Below, piece after piece: positions 24,880 to 35,429 of a DNA stretch of 64,000 nt (the stretch's first letter is position 1; every line of letters begins with the position of its first letter). Origin of the DNA: Delphinus delphis. Its lineage: Eukaryota > Chordata > Mammalia > Artiodactyla > Delphinidae. The notes under the pieces were generated by a model. The model saw only the letters and a program-made list of their open reading frames with translations, did no database searches and was not told the origin of the DNA. The stretch lies in contig NC_082688.1 of the NCBI RefSeq assembly GCF_949987515.2, forward strand, positions 106,619,893 to 106,683,892, in the 5' to 3' direction. A program made the translations under genes and the position numbers.

Positions 24880-26062
24880 TTAAAGTAGAACTAGCCGGAT
24901 TCTACACACTTTTTTCCCCCAAAAAAATAAAAGAGGAAAGAACACTTCTCTGTTCACTTTATGAGGTCAGCATGACTCTATCAAAGCCAGACACATACAA
25001 GAAAATAAAACTACAGATAATATCCCTTATAAACATAGGTGCAAATATCTTCAACAAAATACTAGCAAAACAAATCCAGTGATATACAGAAAGAATGATA
25101 TTCCATAGCCAACTGGAGTTTATCTTGGAAATGTAAGGCTGATTCTATATTCAGAAATCAATAAATGTAATCAATGATATTAACAAGAAAAACCACATAT
25201 CACATTAACTGATGCAGAAAGAAAGCATCTGACAGAATTCAACATCCATTCTGTTTTTAAGCTCTCAGCAAACTAGAAATAGAAAAGAACTTCCTTAACC
25301 TGACATAGATGAAGGATATCTATAAAAATTAACAGTTAGGGAATTCCCTGGTGGTCCAGTGGTTAGGACTCCACGCTTCCACCGCAGGGGGTGCGGGTTT
25401 GATCCCCGGGCAGGGAACTAAGATCCTGCATGCCATGCAGCGTGGCCAAAAGAAAAAAAAAAATAACAGTTAATATCACACTTAATGATAAAAAGACTGA
25501 ATTCTTTCCTCTTGAGATCAGGAATAAGGCAAAAATGTCTAAGCTCACCCCTCCTATTCAACATCATACTAGAAGTCCCAGTCAGTACAATAAATCAGGA
25601 AAAAGAAAGTATATACAAACTGCAAGGAACGAAATAAAACTGTCCCTATTTGTAAATGACATGATTGTCTAGATAGAAAGTCCCAAGAAATATACACAAA
25701 AAGCTCCTAGAACTAATTGGCAAGGTAAGCAAAGTCTCATGATACAAGGTCAGCATATAAAAATCAAATATATTTCTGTAGACTACTAATGAACAATTGG
25801 AAATTGAAATTTAAAAACATACCTACCACTTAAATTAGCTCCCTTAAGGGGACAGGAGGGGCAAGATAGGTGAAGGGGATTAAGAGCCCCTTGCATCACA
25901 AGGACGCAACACACAGCACAGGGAATACTGTCAATACTTTATAATTACTCTGTTCAGAGTATAATCTACAAAGATATCGATCGAATTACCCTTCTATATA
26001 CCTGAAATGAACATAATATTGTAAGTCAACTATACTTCAATTTTAAAAATACCTCTATATTT
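24880..26062 (+). mobile_element. LINE-1 ORF2 to 3' UTR remnant, interrupted by a CHR SINE
   Basis: In broken frames the translation shows ISLINIGANIFNKILAKQIQ (the ORF2 reverse transcriptase segment [21 protein letters not shown] in living L1). After the SINE comes NEIKLSLFVNDMIV, where the catalytic FADD motif has decayed to FVND. The part from about 25870 (GGAATACTGTCAATACTTTA, GTAAGTCAACTATACTTCAA) is 3' UTR. It carries stops and frameshifts and is inactive. Confidence 0.88.
25339..25463 (+). mobile_element. CHR-1-type SINE inside LINE-1
   Basis: GGAATTCCCTGGTGGTCCAG, TGGTTAGGACTCCACGCTTC and TGCGGGTTTGATCCCCGGGC mark the tRNA-Glu head, and AGAAAAAAAAAAA the tail. A 9-bp perfect target-site duplication TAACAGTTA occurs at 25330-25338 and 25464-25472. 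It inserted after the host L1 was fixed. Confidence 0.95.
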
Positions 26063-26119
26063 TTGTTGTATTTCAATATAAGCAGCCACACCTCCAGGGG
26101 CATTTGACCCTTATCCTGG

Positions 26120-26250
26120 GTGGGCGTGGAACACACTCTCACAGCCACACACACACCACCTACATGAACACTCCACACAAACACCACACAGACACACATG
26201 CACCAACCACCACACACACGAACACACTGCACACGTCCAGGGCTCCACCT
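26120..26250. repeat. Imperfect CA-rich tract
   Basis: CACACACACACCACCTACAT, CCACACAAACACCACACAGA and CACACACACGAACACACTGC form an interrupted AC microsatellite. Confidence 0.8.
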
Positions 26251-27100
26251 GTAGAGACACCTGTAGCCCATGATCACATCCCTGTGTCAACATGATCCAA
26301 CCCCAGATCCCTGAGGGGGTGGGTCCCTGCCTGCCCCGACCATTCGCTGTCATCACAGCAGGCACAGAGGGAAAGCCAAACGCGCATCACTTCCTGGTAG
26401 CTGGGAACCCACCCTAGAGAGGACGGGGCACTGCAGCTACCAGTCAGACAGCATCCTGCCCCCGACACCAAGGACAGAGCTGGGCCAGCTGCCACCGAAG
26501 CACCCAAGGGTTCACTGACATCTGAACATGCGCAGCCCCCAGCCCCGTTCACACTTGTCCCGCTTCACCTCCACCTGTGCCTGATTGATTCGGGAATCCT
26601 GACTTGTGGTTGCAGCAAAGGCACTGAGGGCTACTGTGATGTTGTGTGATCTGCACTCTCATCTGGTCCATCTTTTGAAGGGTGGAGGAGCTCCCCCCTT
26701 GTGTCCATTCCATTGCTGACCATATCCCAGGGATCTAGGGCCAGGTGGCCATGCAGTGGCTGTAGAAGAAAGTGGCCCAAAAGGGGGGTGGGGAAGGTTT
26801 CAGGGTCCCGGGCTACATGCGGCTTGTGCAGGAACCTTGTCAGTCTGGGGCTTGTCACCCGCTGAGGACTGCTGAGCTGGGTCACCAGGCGTTAACGGGG
26901 GCTCCAAGGCTGCTATGTCAAAAAGGTTGTGCTCCCACCTGCATGACATAGATTCTGTGCCCAGGTAGGAACCCCCGCGGCTGTTCCCTGTGGTCCCAGG
27001 TCAGGATAGAGAAAAGTCCTTCAAGCTCTTCCAGACCATCACAGATCTCAGGGGCACCAGCATCCGAGCTGTCGCAGACAGGATCAGGGTTCAGCTTGCA
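26251..27100. other. Intron without recognised features
   Basis: A minus-strand frame at 26631-26885 (84 codons) has no identifiable domain. No repeat is recognised in this stretch. Confidence 0.4.
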
Positions 27101-27104
27101 AGCA

Positions 27105-27180
27105 TCTGCCAGGTTATTATCTTCGCCATTCCCATGTTACAGATGAGGAAATCAAGGCTAACCTGGACTCAGTAACCTGG
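27105..27180 (-). mobile_element. MIR SINE fragment
   Basis: The visible part is GCCAGGTTATTATCTTCGCC followed by TACAGATGAGGAAATCAAGG. Only the central part remains. Confidence 0.55.
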
Positions 27181-27429
27181 GTGGCTCCCTATTGGCTGTG
27201 CAGCCAGGCCAGTCTCCTGCCTTCCCCCGCCCCACACCTGCCCCCGACCCCTGGCCACACGTGATGGCCCTCCCATCCCAGACCTTCCCAGCATGTGCCC
27301 ATCTCTGTGTCTTTGCTTCTGTTGTTTCCACGCCCAAGCAGCCACCCCTGGGCCAGGCCCAGCTCTCCCCACGTGCCTTACCCCATGCCTACGTCCAAGT
27401 ATTTCCCTCCCATCCTCCCCTTATACTGG

Positions 27430-27615
27430 GTCCTCAGTATAGTAATAGCTTCCATTTACTGGGTTCTCCCTACAAACCAGACACAGTGTAAACTCTCTAC
27501 ATGTATTAAGTCATTTAACATGAGAACCTTACAGTCATGTACAGATGAAGAAACTGAAGCACCTGAGGACGCCACTACCGAGACTCATACCAGGCTGCTG
27601 GACTCCAGAGAGGGT
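27430..27615 (-). mobile_element. MIR SINE
   Basis: AATAGCTTCCATTTACTGGG, CAGACACAGTGTAAACTCTC and TACAGATGAAGAAACTGAAG give the reverse 3' half and core. Confidence 0.8.
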
Positions 27616-27684
27616 GCTTCTAACCCAGAACACTATATTCTCCTGTTCCTTATCTTTCTCTCATTCCCTCTCTCCTCAGTTCAC

Positions 27685-27795
27685 TTACTTCTTTCCACAA
27701 TTCTATGAATTAGATTATTAGCCCCATTTTACACATCAGAAAACTGAGGCTCAGAGGGGTTAAATGGCATGCCAAGTTGGAAAGCCAAATTTCAG
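27685..27795 (-). mobile_element. MIR SINE fragment
   Basis: GATTATTAGCCCCATTTTAC, ACATCAGAAAACTGAGGCTC and AGAGGGGTTAAATGGCATGC are the reverse core. It lies only 70 bp from the preceding MIR in the same orientation. Confidence 0.78.
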
Positions 27796-27799
27796 CCTC

Positions 27800-29110
27800 G
27801 ATTTGTTTGGCTGTGCTACACGCCTGTTTTCCACCCCTAGAAGCCCCTCCCCTCCCCTGTTACAGCTCTCCTCGCAGCCCACGCTGTACTGGAGTCACTT
27901 ACGTACAGAGATGCGTCTCCAGCCAGATCTTAACCCCCAGGAGGGACGTCTGTACAGCCGCTGCCCCCAGCCCACCATAGTAAACATCAAATCAGAGGCG
28001 CTAAGGTGAATTTGTCCCCTACTCTGACGGTCTCATTTGACCAAAGAGATGCCTGCAACACTACCTTCAAATACGTAAAATACATGTTCCCCGAGGCAGA
28101 CGACCCGAATGGGTGCAAGGAGCACAATTAAATCAGGAAGGATTTGGGTTGGAGACAAGAGATAACTTACCAACCAGCCTGACGGGATAAGTTACAACGA
28201 GGCAGGTTTTTTGCCCCTCTCTGGACAGTTTCAGAGAGAAGCAAAGCTACGGGGCTGTCAGATGGCAGAGGTTCGCAACTCACGGAGCACAGGGGCTGCA
28301 AGTGTCCTCTCAATTTATCGTAGGCGCGGCGCGGTGTACCCAGTGTCCGCTTGGGCACACACATGTGTGTGTTCATACACAAGTCCTAGCCGAGGACCCC
28401 CTCAAACCACCCAAATGCAGGTCTGGGTGGCTCAAGGGGCCCCCAAGCTGGCACAGCAGGAACAGTGCACCAATGCAACCCTGGCTGTGGGCCATGGGCT
28501 CTTTCTGAGTCTGAGAATGGACTCTGCAACCTTCCACTGCCAGGCTGGCCCGGAAGCCCCTCTGATTCCCCACCTCACACTCCCGCCCACCCCCCCAACT
28601 CCAGCTGAGATGCCTTCAGCGTGTAGGAAAGATGGAGGGGCCAGCTGCCAGCTCAGCCCCCGAGAGCAGCACATCAAATCGGAGCTATTTTTAGCCCTTC
28701 TCTCCAGCATCTGACATCAGCTGAGCAGTGGTGGCCGGCTTGGGGCACGCATCCGAGAAAGCAGGCGTGAAATGGCATGGCTTTGCTGGGCCCAGGGGAG
28801 ATAGCAGAGAAAAGCTCCACAAAGCTTCAGGGAAGGGAGGTGGCTGCAGTGGGTACCACTGGTAGTCTTCCTGGATATAGGGTCTTGGTGGCAAGGTGGC
28901 CTAAGCATCCCTCAACACCCCAGGGTGCAGCACAGCAGAACGTGGGTGGAAACTTCCCTACCAGCCTCATTTTCCCACCGGCACAGTGGGGCCTGGGCTA
29001 CTGCTCCTTCTCTGAGACTCTGCAAGAAACCTGATTTAAAAATCAAAACACCTTTGCAAACCTACATGTTGGAGAAATGCTTTTTGTTCCCCCTTATAAA
29101 CTCCCAGAAG
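27800..29110. other. Intron without recognised features
   Basis: There is no confident repeat. Open frames (longest 167 codons, plus, 28211-28714) lack domains. Confidence 0.4.
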
Positions 29111-29122
29111 GACAGAGACCAA

Positions 29123-29458
29123 CGCGTTTTGGGGGTTTTTTGCTTGTTTTTTCTTTTTTTTTTTGGCTGTGTTGGGTCTGTTGCCGAGCGGGGGCTACTC
29201 TTCGTTGCGGTGCACGGGCTTCTCATTGCAGTAGCTTCTCTTGTTGTGGAGCATGGGCTCTAGGCACGCGGGCTTCAGTAGTTGTGGCACATGGGCTCAG
29301 TAGTTATGGCTCGCGGGCTCCAGAGCGCAGGCTCAGTAGTTGTGGTGCACGGGCTTAGTTGCTCCGCGGTATGTGGGATCTTCCCGGACCAGGGCTCGAA
29401 CCCCTGTCCCCTGCATTGGCAGGCGGATTCTTAACCACTGAGCCACCAGGGAAGCCCA
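29123..29458 (-). mobile_element. Long-form CHR-type SINE
   Basis: In reverse it has a T-rich tail, GGCTGTGTTGGGTCTGTTGC, repeated GCGGGCTTCAGTAGTTGTGG-type blocks, then CCAGGGCTCGAACCCCTGTC (B box) and GAGCCACCAGGGAAGCCC (A-box end). At 330 bp it is about 120 bp longer than the other CHR copies because of the internal GGGCTC-AGTAGTT repeats. A 7-bp duplication AGACCAA occurs at 29116-29122 and 29459-29465. Confidence 0.92.
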
Positions 29459-30114
29459 AGACCAAAGTTTTGCGGTTTGGGTTTATCTTTGCATACCTGG
29501 TGCATGGCACACTGTCAGACACTCGGTGGGCACTTGGTGTTTGTCTCATGAATGCATGAAGCGACTGGGCAGGCTGCTAGTAAAATCCTTGCGCTCTAGG
29601 AAGTTTATAGTCCAACCTTGCGGGGCAGGTGTAAGGAAAGCCCCCCTCTTCTCAAAGCTCAGGTCAGCCTGGATCCTCCGGGAGCAGCAGCGGCAGAACC
29701 TGGGGCCCTCTTCCCTGCTTTTCTTCCCCCCACCCCTAAGTTGTCTTCAAGCCTCCCTCTCTGGCCAGCTGAGTCCCCAGTCCTGGGTGAATACGTGACT
29801 GCATTCCTCTCCCCAGCTGGCACAGACTCTTTCCAACCAAGAGAGCAAGCCCATCACTGGCGCCGCCCTTGTGCTTTTCTGCTTGGAGTTGGAACCACTG
29901 CAGTACCCACCGTGGGAAAGCCCGTTTCACCTTCCCCCAGATGAGAACTGAAGACTCTGACCACGGCCCAGCCCGTGCTGCTCTGCCTGCATCCTGGTGC
30001 AACGGATTTGCTCGATCCGAGGCAGCCGGTCCGCACCCAGCTGCCTGAGCAGTTTGGGAGGAGGTCGGCTCCACCCAAACAAAGGACACATTAGTGTGTG
30101 TTCAAAGTACCTCA

Positions 30115-30517
30115 CAACCAAAAGGCAAAAATCGTATATTAACGCATATGTGTGGAATCTAGCAAAATGGTATAGATGATCTTATTTGCAAAGCAGAAAC
30201 AGAGACACAGATGTAGAGAACAAATGTATGGATACCAAGGGGGAAGGGAGGTGGGAGGAACTGGGAGATCGGGATTGACACATACACACTATTGATGCTA
30301 TGTATAAAATAGACAACGAATGAGAACATACTGTATGGCACGGGGAGCTCTACTTAATGCACTGTGGAGACCTAAACGGGAAGGAAATCCAAAGAAGACA
30401 CATACGTACGTACACGTATAGCTGATTCATCTTGCTGTACAGTAGAAACTAACACAACATTGTAAAGCAACTAGACTCCAAAAGAAATGAATTTAAAAAT
30501 TGAAAAGAAAAACAAGA
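30115..30517 (+). mobile_element. 5'-truncated LINE-1 3' UTR insertion
   Basis: TGTGGAATCTAGCAAAATGG, GGGAACTGGGAGATCGGGAT-like sequence and ATACTGTATGGCACGGGGAG lead to GCTGTACAGTAGAAACTAAC and ACAACATTGTAAAGCAACTA, the 3' terminus of cetartiodactyl L1. The A-rich tail reaches 30517. A 12-bp perfect duplication CAAAGTACCTCA lies at 30103-30114 and 30518-30529, so this is a complete record of one retrotransposition event. Confidence 0.93.
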
Positions 30518-30529
30518 CAAAGTACCTCA

Positions 30530-31140
30530 TGACCTTGACGGGGATCCAGTGGCCCACAGTAAAGTCACGTGCACCTCGGTTGGAGCTCTGAATCACGCGA
30601 TCAACATATAAACATGAGCCTGCCCCAGGGCAGCGGCCCTGAGGAACCCTGGGCACTTGGCAGGAGGCCACGCCCGTGCCTTTGTCATAAGCCTCTCATG
30701 CAGAGTGTGGCTAGCATGTCCCAGCGCCCCTTTTCTAGCCCATACTGGGTCTGCGGCAAACGAATTTATCTGAAACGTTCAAGGAGGTGTTCTGGTTTCC
30801 TGATACTACCTCTTGGGGCTTATTCTCCTTGTGGGCCGTCTTGTCCTTTCATGTGCCCTGAACTTGTCCCTTTCAGACTCTCAGGAGGGCTTCACTGCTG
30901 CAATCCAGCCCCCTCCCAGACGTACACCCCTGTTGCACGCCAGGCACTGCGCCAGGCACGGGGGACCCAGCCCGAGTCCCCGTGTCCTTCCTCTGCATCA
31001 TGCTGCCTCTCTGACCCACGGGAGATACAATCTCTGCACCAGTGTCGGGCACGGTTAGTGGTTTAGGCTCCGGAAACTGCCTTCCAGCTGTGAACGCTGC
31101 CCTTGGAGGGTGAGGGATGGGTCGAGGAGGAAGCCATGGG
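30530..31140. other. Intron without recognised features
   Basis: No named repeat was found. A 165-codon open frame on the plus strand (30569-31066) has no domain. Confidence 0.4.
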
Positions 31141-31144
31141 ACCA

Positions 31145-31300
31145 CTCACTGATGGGTTTGACCCTGGCTTCAAGGCTCTTCTACTGTGTCCTGCTGCCAC
31201 CATGTCCTGGCTCTGTGGCCTTGGGGACGTTCCTCCCCCGTGTTTCCTTCTCAGTGAAATGAGCAGGTAAGACCAGATGAACTCTCAGGCCCTGGCACTA
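31145..31300 (+). mobile_element. MIR SINE (diverged)
   Basis: TTTGACCCTGGCTTCAAGGC, TGGCTCTGTGGCCTTGGGGA and CGTTCCTCCCCCGTGTTTCC follow MIR order. Confidence 0.6.
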
Positions 31301-31309
31301 CCTTGACCT

Positions 31310-32580
31310 CACAGGCCTCGTAGGGCCTGGTCTGCTTCCCAGAGATCTTTCCAGATCAGTGGTCACCCTGGAGGACCTGGGCCATCTCCTCTTGGGCACC
31401 CCCCCCCAAACCCCCCTGCAGGTTGCTCTCCTGCATGGGAGAGGCTCAGGGCTGCCCGGGAGAGCAGCCTCTGCCCCTCCAAGCCCACTTCTGTATTCAG
31501 GTCCCCATCCCCACTCTGGGAAGCCAGACAACATCACGTGTGCTGCTTCCTGGAGATTTTCAGGGAAGCAGGCTAGAAATAGGAATAGAAGGTGACATTT
31601 AGTCGAGTTTGCACTGCACCAGGAGTGAGGCCAGTGACGTTTCCACATCTTAGAGCCCATCTCCAGGTGATGCCCAAGCCCAGCTCGCTTACCAACGCCC
31701 TGGGCAGTCCAGCCTCCCCGGGAGGCCGCCAAAGTCAGACACGAGAGAGGGCACCCAGGCCAGAGTTCGCTGTGTGAGCCTCACACTCGTGCTGCTCTCT
31801 CCGCGACGGTGTCCCAGTGAGCTGCTGGGGACACAGGGGATGTAGGAAGAGCACTGGGCTGAGAGGACGCCTGGCAGCCAGGGCTGCCTCTGCAGGTGAC
31901 TGGCTTTAGAGCCTGGCAAGGGGCTTTGTCCCCCTTACCCGACCCCAGCCTCCCCATCCGTAAAGAGCTGAACGATCATTTCTAACTTCTTTCCGGATCT
32001 CCACGTCCAAGGGGGCAGCCGTGCAGACTCTCCCTAACTGCTCCACGGCCTGCAGGGGGCCGGGCCCATCTTGGTGACGGCTGCAGTGCCTGGGACGAGG
32101 CCACAGAGCCGGGGCAACACTTCATACATGTAGGTAGGCTGAGAGCTGGCCGTTTCCACCTGGGCTGGGGGAGGGTGGGCTGGGAGGCAGCGTCTGGCCT
32201 TGAGCTCAGATCACCTGCTGCGGGGCGGGGGGGGGCGGTCCTTTCTGGGTCCGTCCCACCAGATCCCCTGCTTTCAGGCAGTGGCACTACCTCTCAGGCC
32301 CACACCAGACGGGGCTTAAGAAGAATAATAAACAATACAATGACTCTCTGGTTTCTCTCCCTGTTTGTGTACACTCGCCGCTCCCTCCGACACACCTGCA
32401 CTGACCTTTCCTCGTCACCTTCTTAAGGTTCCAGCCAGGGGTGGTCTGGAGTCTCCCCTGCAGTCAGGGCAGAAGGCGGTGGCCCCCAGCAGCACAGGGC
32501 ACAGGCTGTAAGTGCGGGGGGCCAGCCCTGGGCCCAGTCCCCTCCCTGCGGCTCTGACCTCTTGCTCTTGTGGCCGGGAG
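31310..32580. other. GC-rich intron, nothing recognised
   Basis: Overlapping minus-strand frames (144 codons at 31298-31732) and plus-strand frames are chance. Poly-C/G runs occur at 31401-31413 and 32224-32236. Confidence 0.4.
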
Positions 32581-32734
32581 GGCATGTCGTTCATGGAACA
32601 GTCACCTGACAGGAGTTCAGGAGGCCTCCCACGTGCTGGACACAGAGCCAGGTGCAATCGGGCCCCAAAGGAGCTCCCATCCAGCAGGGAGACAGGCAAG
32701 GGCACCTAAGGCTAAGTGGAACGATGCTACTGAA

Positions 32735-32865
32735 CACGGCGCATCTATTGTTCCCCCACTTTGCAGATGAAGAAACTGAAACACATGGGCATAAATAACT
32801 CATCCAACGACACAGAGTCAAGGGCCAGAGGCTACGGACTGTACCCTGAAGCAGGAGGGGCTCTG
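32735..32865 (-). mobile_element. MIR SINE fragment
   Basis: GCGCATCTATTGTTCCCCCA, CTTTGCAGATGAAGAAACTG and CGACACAGAGTCAAGGGCCA lie in reverse order. Confidence 0.65.
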
Positions 32866-33150
32866 AGCACAGAAGAGGAGCTCCTAACCCAATGTGGGCG
32901 AGTGAGGAAGGTTCCAGGAGGAAGTGAAGTCTGGGCGGAACCTCAGCTACCAAAGGGACCAATTCTACAGCCACAAGCCCCTTTCCCAGTGTCGCCTGCC
33001 TTGACCCAGGGCGCACAGGCTGAGCTCACGGTTCCTCCACCATGGCCCTCTCCTGGATCTTCCTAATGAGAGATAACCCATGGGGCTGAAATTGGGAGCC
33101 TTCTGAGGTCACGAGCTGGGTTGTTCTCACCTTGCCATCCTCCCTAGCCC

Positions 33151-33206
33151 ATGGATGGATGGATGGATGGATGGACGGACGGACGGACAGACGGTAGGAT
33201 GGATGG
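33151..33206. repeat. GGAT/GGAC tetranucleotide microsatellite
   Basis: Six ATGG/GGAT units switch to GGAC units (ATGGACGGACGGACGGACAG) and end in GGTAGGATGGATGGGG. The change from T to C marks a unit-level shift, possibly CpG-related. Confidence 0.9.
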
Positions 33207-33209
33207 GGA

Positions 33210-33900
33210 GGGGGTGGCTGGGACCAGAGGAGGCCAACGCTGAGAGAGAGGAATGGCTTCTGAGCAGGGGAGGGTGGGATTCCGCTGCCTCCTGCAGGCG
33301 GTCTCGGCCTGGCCAGTGGGTAGTATGGGGGCTTCTCTTTGCTCTCAGTCCCCAGACCCTCTAGGCCCTGCTAACAGGGTGCCCCCTGAAGCCAGTGTGG
33401 CACAGGGCACCCTCTCAGCCCAGTCTCAGATGCCCCAGCCCCCAGGGGCTCCCGAGGCCAGGATGCAGCAAGCGTCCCTCCTAGGAGCCTGTGAGAGTAG
33501 AGCATCCTCCCTGGGCCAGCAGCCCCAGGCAGGGCAGAGGGTGGCTACAACAGGGCCCAGGGGCCCAGGCCTTTTCTGTCATCCCCACTGACCAGGCCTG
33601 AGATGGCCAGAATCACATCAACATCTTAAGCACCAATCGCGTCATCCATGAAATGGGGATAAGGGTCTCTTGTGGCTTCGCTTTTGATTTCCTACAGGTG
33701 CAAATGAAGAAAGGGATAAGTCCGTACAAGTCTCGGTCTAAGAATATGTAACAAGACTATAAAGCCTGGCCTCAGACACAGAATGCTTAATTATTCATTA
33801 ATTCATACCTCAGCACATCCTGAACAGAATTTGAGATGCAAGAGCACATGATACAGCTGAACGGCACCACAGACCCTTCGCTCGCAGGCCAAACCATTCC
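33210..33900. other. Intron without recognised features
   Basis: GC-rich in the first part and AT-balanced from 33600. There is no confident repeat or coding signal. Confidence 0.4.
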
Positions 33901-33914
33901 CCTCCCAAGGTTGC

Positions 33915-34150
33915 CCGTGAGTAATTGTTGGACATTTTCTACGAGGCAGGCAGTTTGCTAGAAGTTTCTCGTGGGCCACCTTACACAACCCTCATAGCTA
34001 GCTGCCCCATCAGGCAGGTACTATTATTGTGCTATTCTATACATGAGCAATCTGAGGTTGACCCAGAGATGGTATGTTACCTGCCCAAGGTAACACAGCA
34101 AGGATGGAAGAGCTGGGATTCAGCCCCAGAACCCAAGCAGCATGCTCTAC
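33915..34150 (-). mobile_element. MIR SINE, nearly full length
   Basis: ACGAGGCAGGCAGTTTGCTA, CCTGCCCAAGGTAACACAGC, AAGGATGGAAGAGCTGGGAT and TCAGCCCCAGAACCCAAGCA span the core into the tRNA-like end. Confidence 0.85.
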
Positions 34151-34234
34151 TGTCTCCCTGTGATGGTGTCTTCAAAACCGCCACGAGCTACCCAACCAGA
34201 GTCCACCAGCTTCCCCAGGGACAGCTACCCTGCG

Positions 34235-34420
34235 CAGTCCCTTGTACCAGGTACTCGGGAAGCCTGGAGAACACGGCATCTCAGGCCCCAGCCCTTGAAC
34301 TCATGTTCCAGGTGGAGGCAGACAATAAACAAAGGAGCAAATAATTATGTAACATCATCCCCGGGGTGGTAAGTGCCTGGCGCGAACAAAGCCCAGGGAT
34401 AGAGACGGCGGAATGCACGT
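34235..34420 (-). mobile_element. LINE-2 fragment
   Basis: AACTCATGTTCCAGGTGGAG, GCAGACAATAAACAAAGGAG and CAAATAATTATGTAACATCA are the reverse of the L2 segment upstream of the 3' end. Confidence 0.6.
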
Positions 34421-34654
34421 GGGTGCGTGTGCGCAGGCGTGGAGCCAGGGGCCCAGCCATGCGGAAGGAACAGATGGTCCACAACTCCGAGACGGGAACG
34501 GGCTTGGGCAGGGGCTGCGGGAACGCGGCGGGTCTGCAGGCTGGGCAGGCATGCGGGGAGACAGGATGGCCTGGGGCTCATCACCGAGGAACGTGGTTTT
34601 AGTGCCCAGTAACAGTAGTAGCTTCTTGTGTATTACACATCGCACTGTTCCCTT

Positions 34655-34765
34655 CTGATCTTTGTGCCCCGGTCTCTCCACCTCCTTACACAAGTCCCTC
34701 GACCTCTCAGGACCCCAGTGTCCTCACCTGTAAAATGAGAAGCCTGGCCACGTGGCCTTTACCGC
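34655..34765 (+). mobile_element. MIR SINE fragment
   Basis: CTTACACAAGTCCCTCGACC, TCTCAGGACCCCAGTGTCCT and CACCTGTAAAATGAGAAGCC are the forward core. Confidence 0.75.
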
Positions 34766-34769
34766 CCCT

Positions 34770-35425
34770 CCTCTCACTCCATATCTACTGGCCATCAATG
34801 GGCATCTGGGACCAGAACTGACCTTCCCTGGGGACATGCAGCCCGACCTGTGCTCCCTGCTCGGGTGACGTCCTCAGGGAGGAGGCTGTCGAGCGCCTCC
34901 TGGGCAGGGGACCCCGATGGACATCTGCACGTGCTGGGATGTCCGGGAGCCCTGTGCCCCTCCACGGTCCACTGTTGCTTGGTCCAGCGTGAAATGGGCC
35001 TTGCATGGTAGGGGGCCTTGGTGGGGAGCTGACTGGAGGGACAAGGTTTCCTCCTTACCAAACTGAGCTGGGTGTGGGGAGCCTGAGCCCAGGGAGGGGG
35101 TCAGAGCGAGGAGTGGGCATCCAGCCCCTAAGAAACTGGGATCAGCTTCAGCATGAATTGGAACTGGGACTGAGTGGCTGGGAAGGAGAAGGGCCAGAGG
35201 TACAGGTGTGTCTTTCTCCTCTGGGCTCAGCACAGGTCCCCAGCATGGCCTCTCACTGCCTCTGTGAGCCCGTCTCAGGCCTTTCCAGAGCTCCCACCCC
35301 ATGCCTCAGCCCCACCTGCCTCCAGGCCAGCCCAACACCGCTACCTAATTGCAGAACACTTCCATCACCCCAGAAATTCCAGACCCAATATCACTCACTC
35401 CCCACCCCTCATACCACAGCAGCTG
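34770..35425. other. GC-rich intron, nothing recognised
   Basis: Opposing open frames of about 140 codons at 34874-35302 (minus) and 35005-35436 (plus) cancel as evidence. No repeat is named. Confidence 0.4.
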
Positions 35426-35429
35426 GCAG

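Noticed and set aside
26631..26885. Possible processed pseudogene on the minus strand
   Set aside because: The 84-residue translation (KPHVARDPETFPTPLLGHFL region) matched no protein I could name. No poly-A tract or target duplication was seen.
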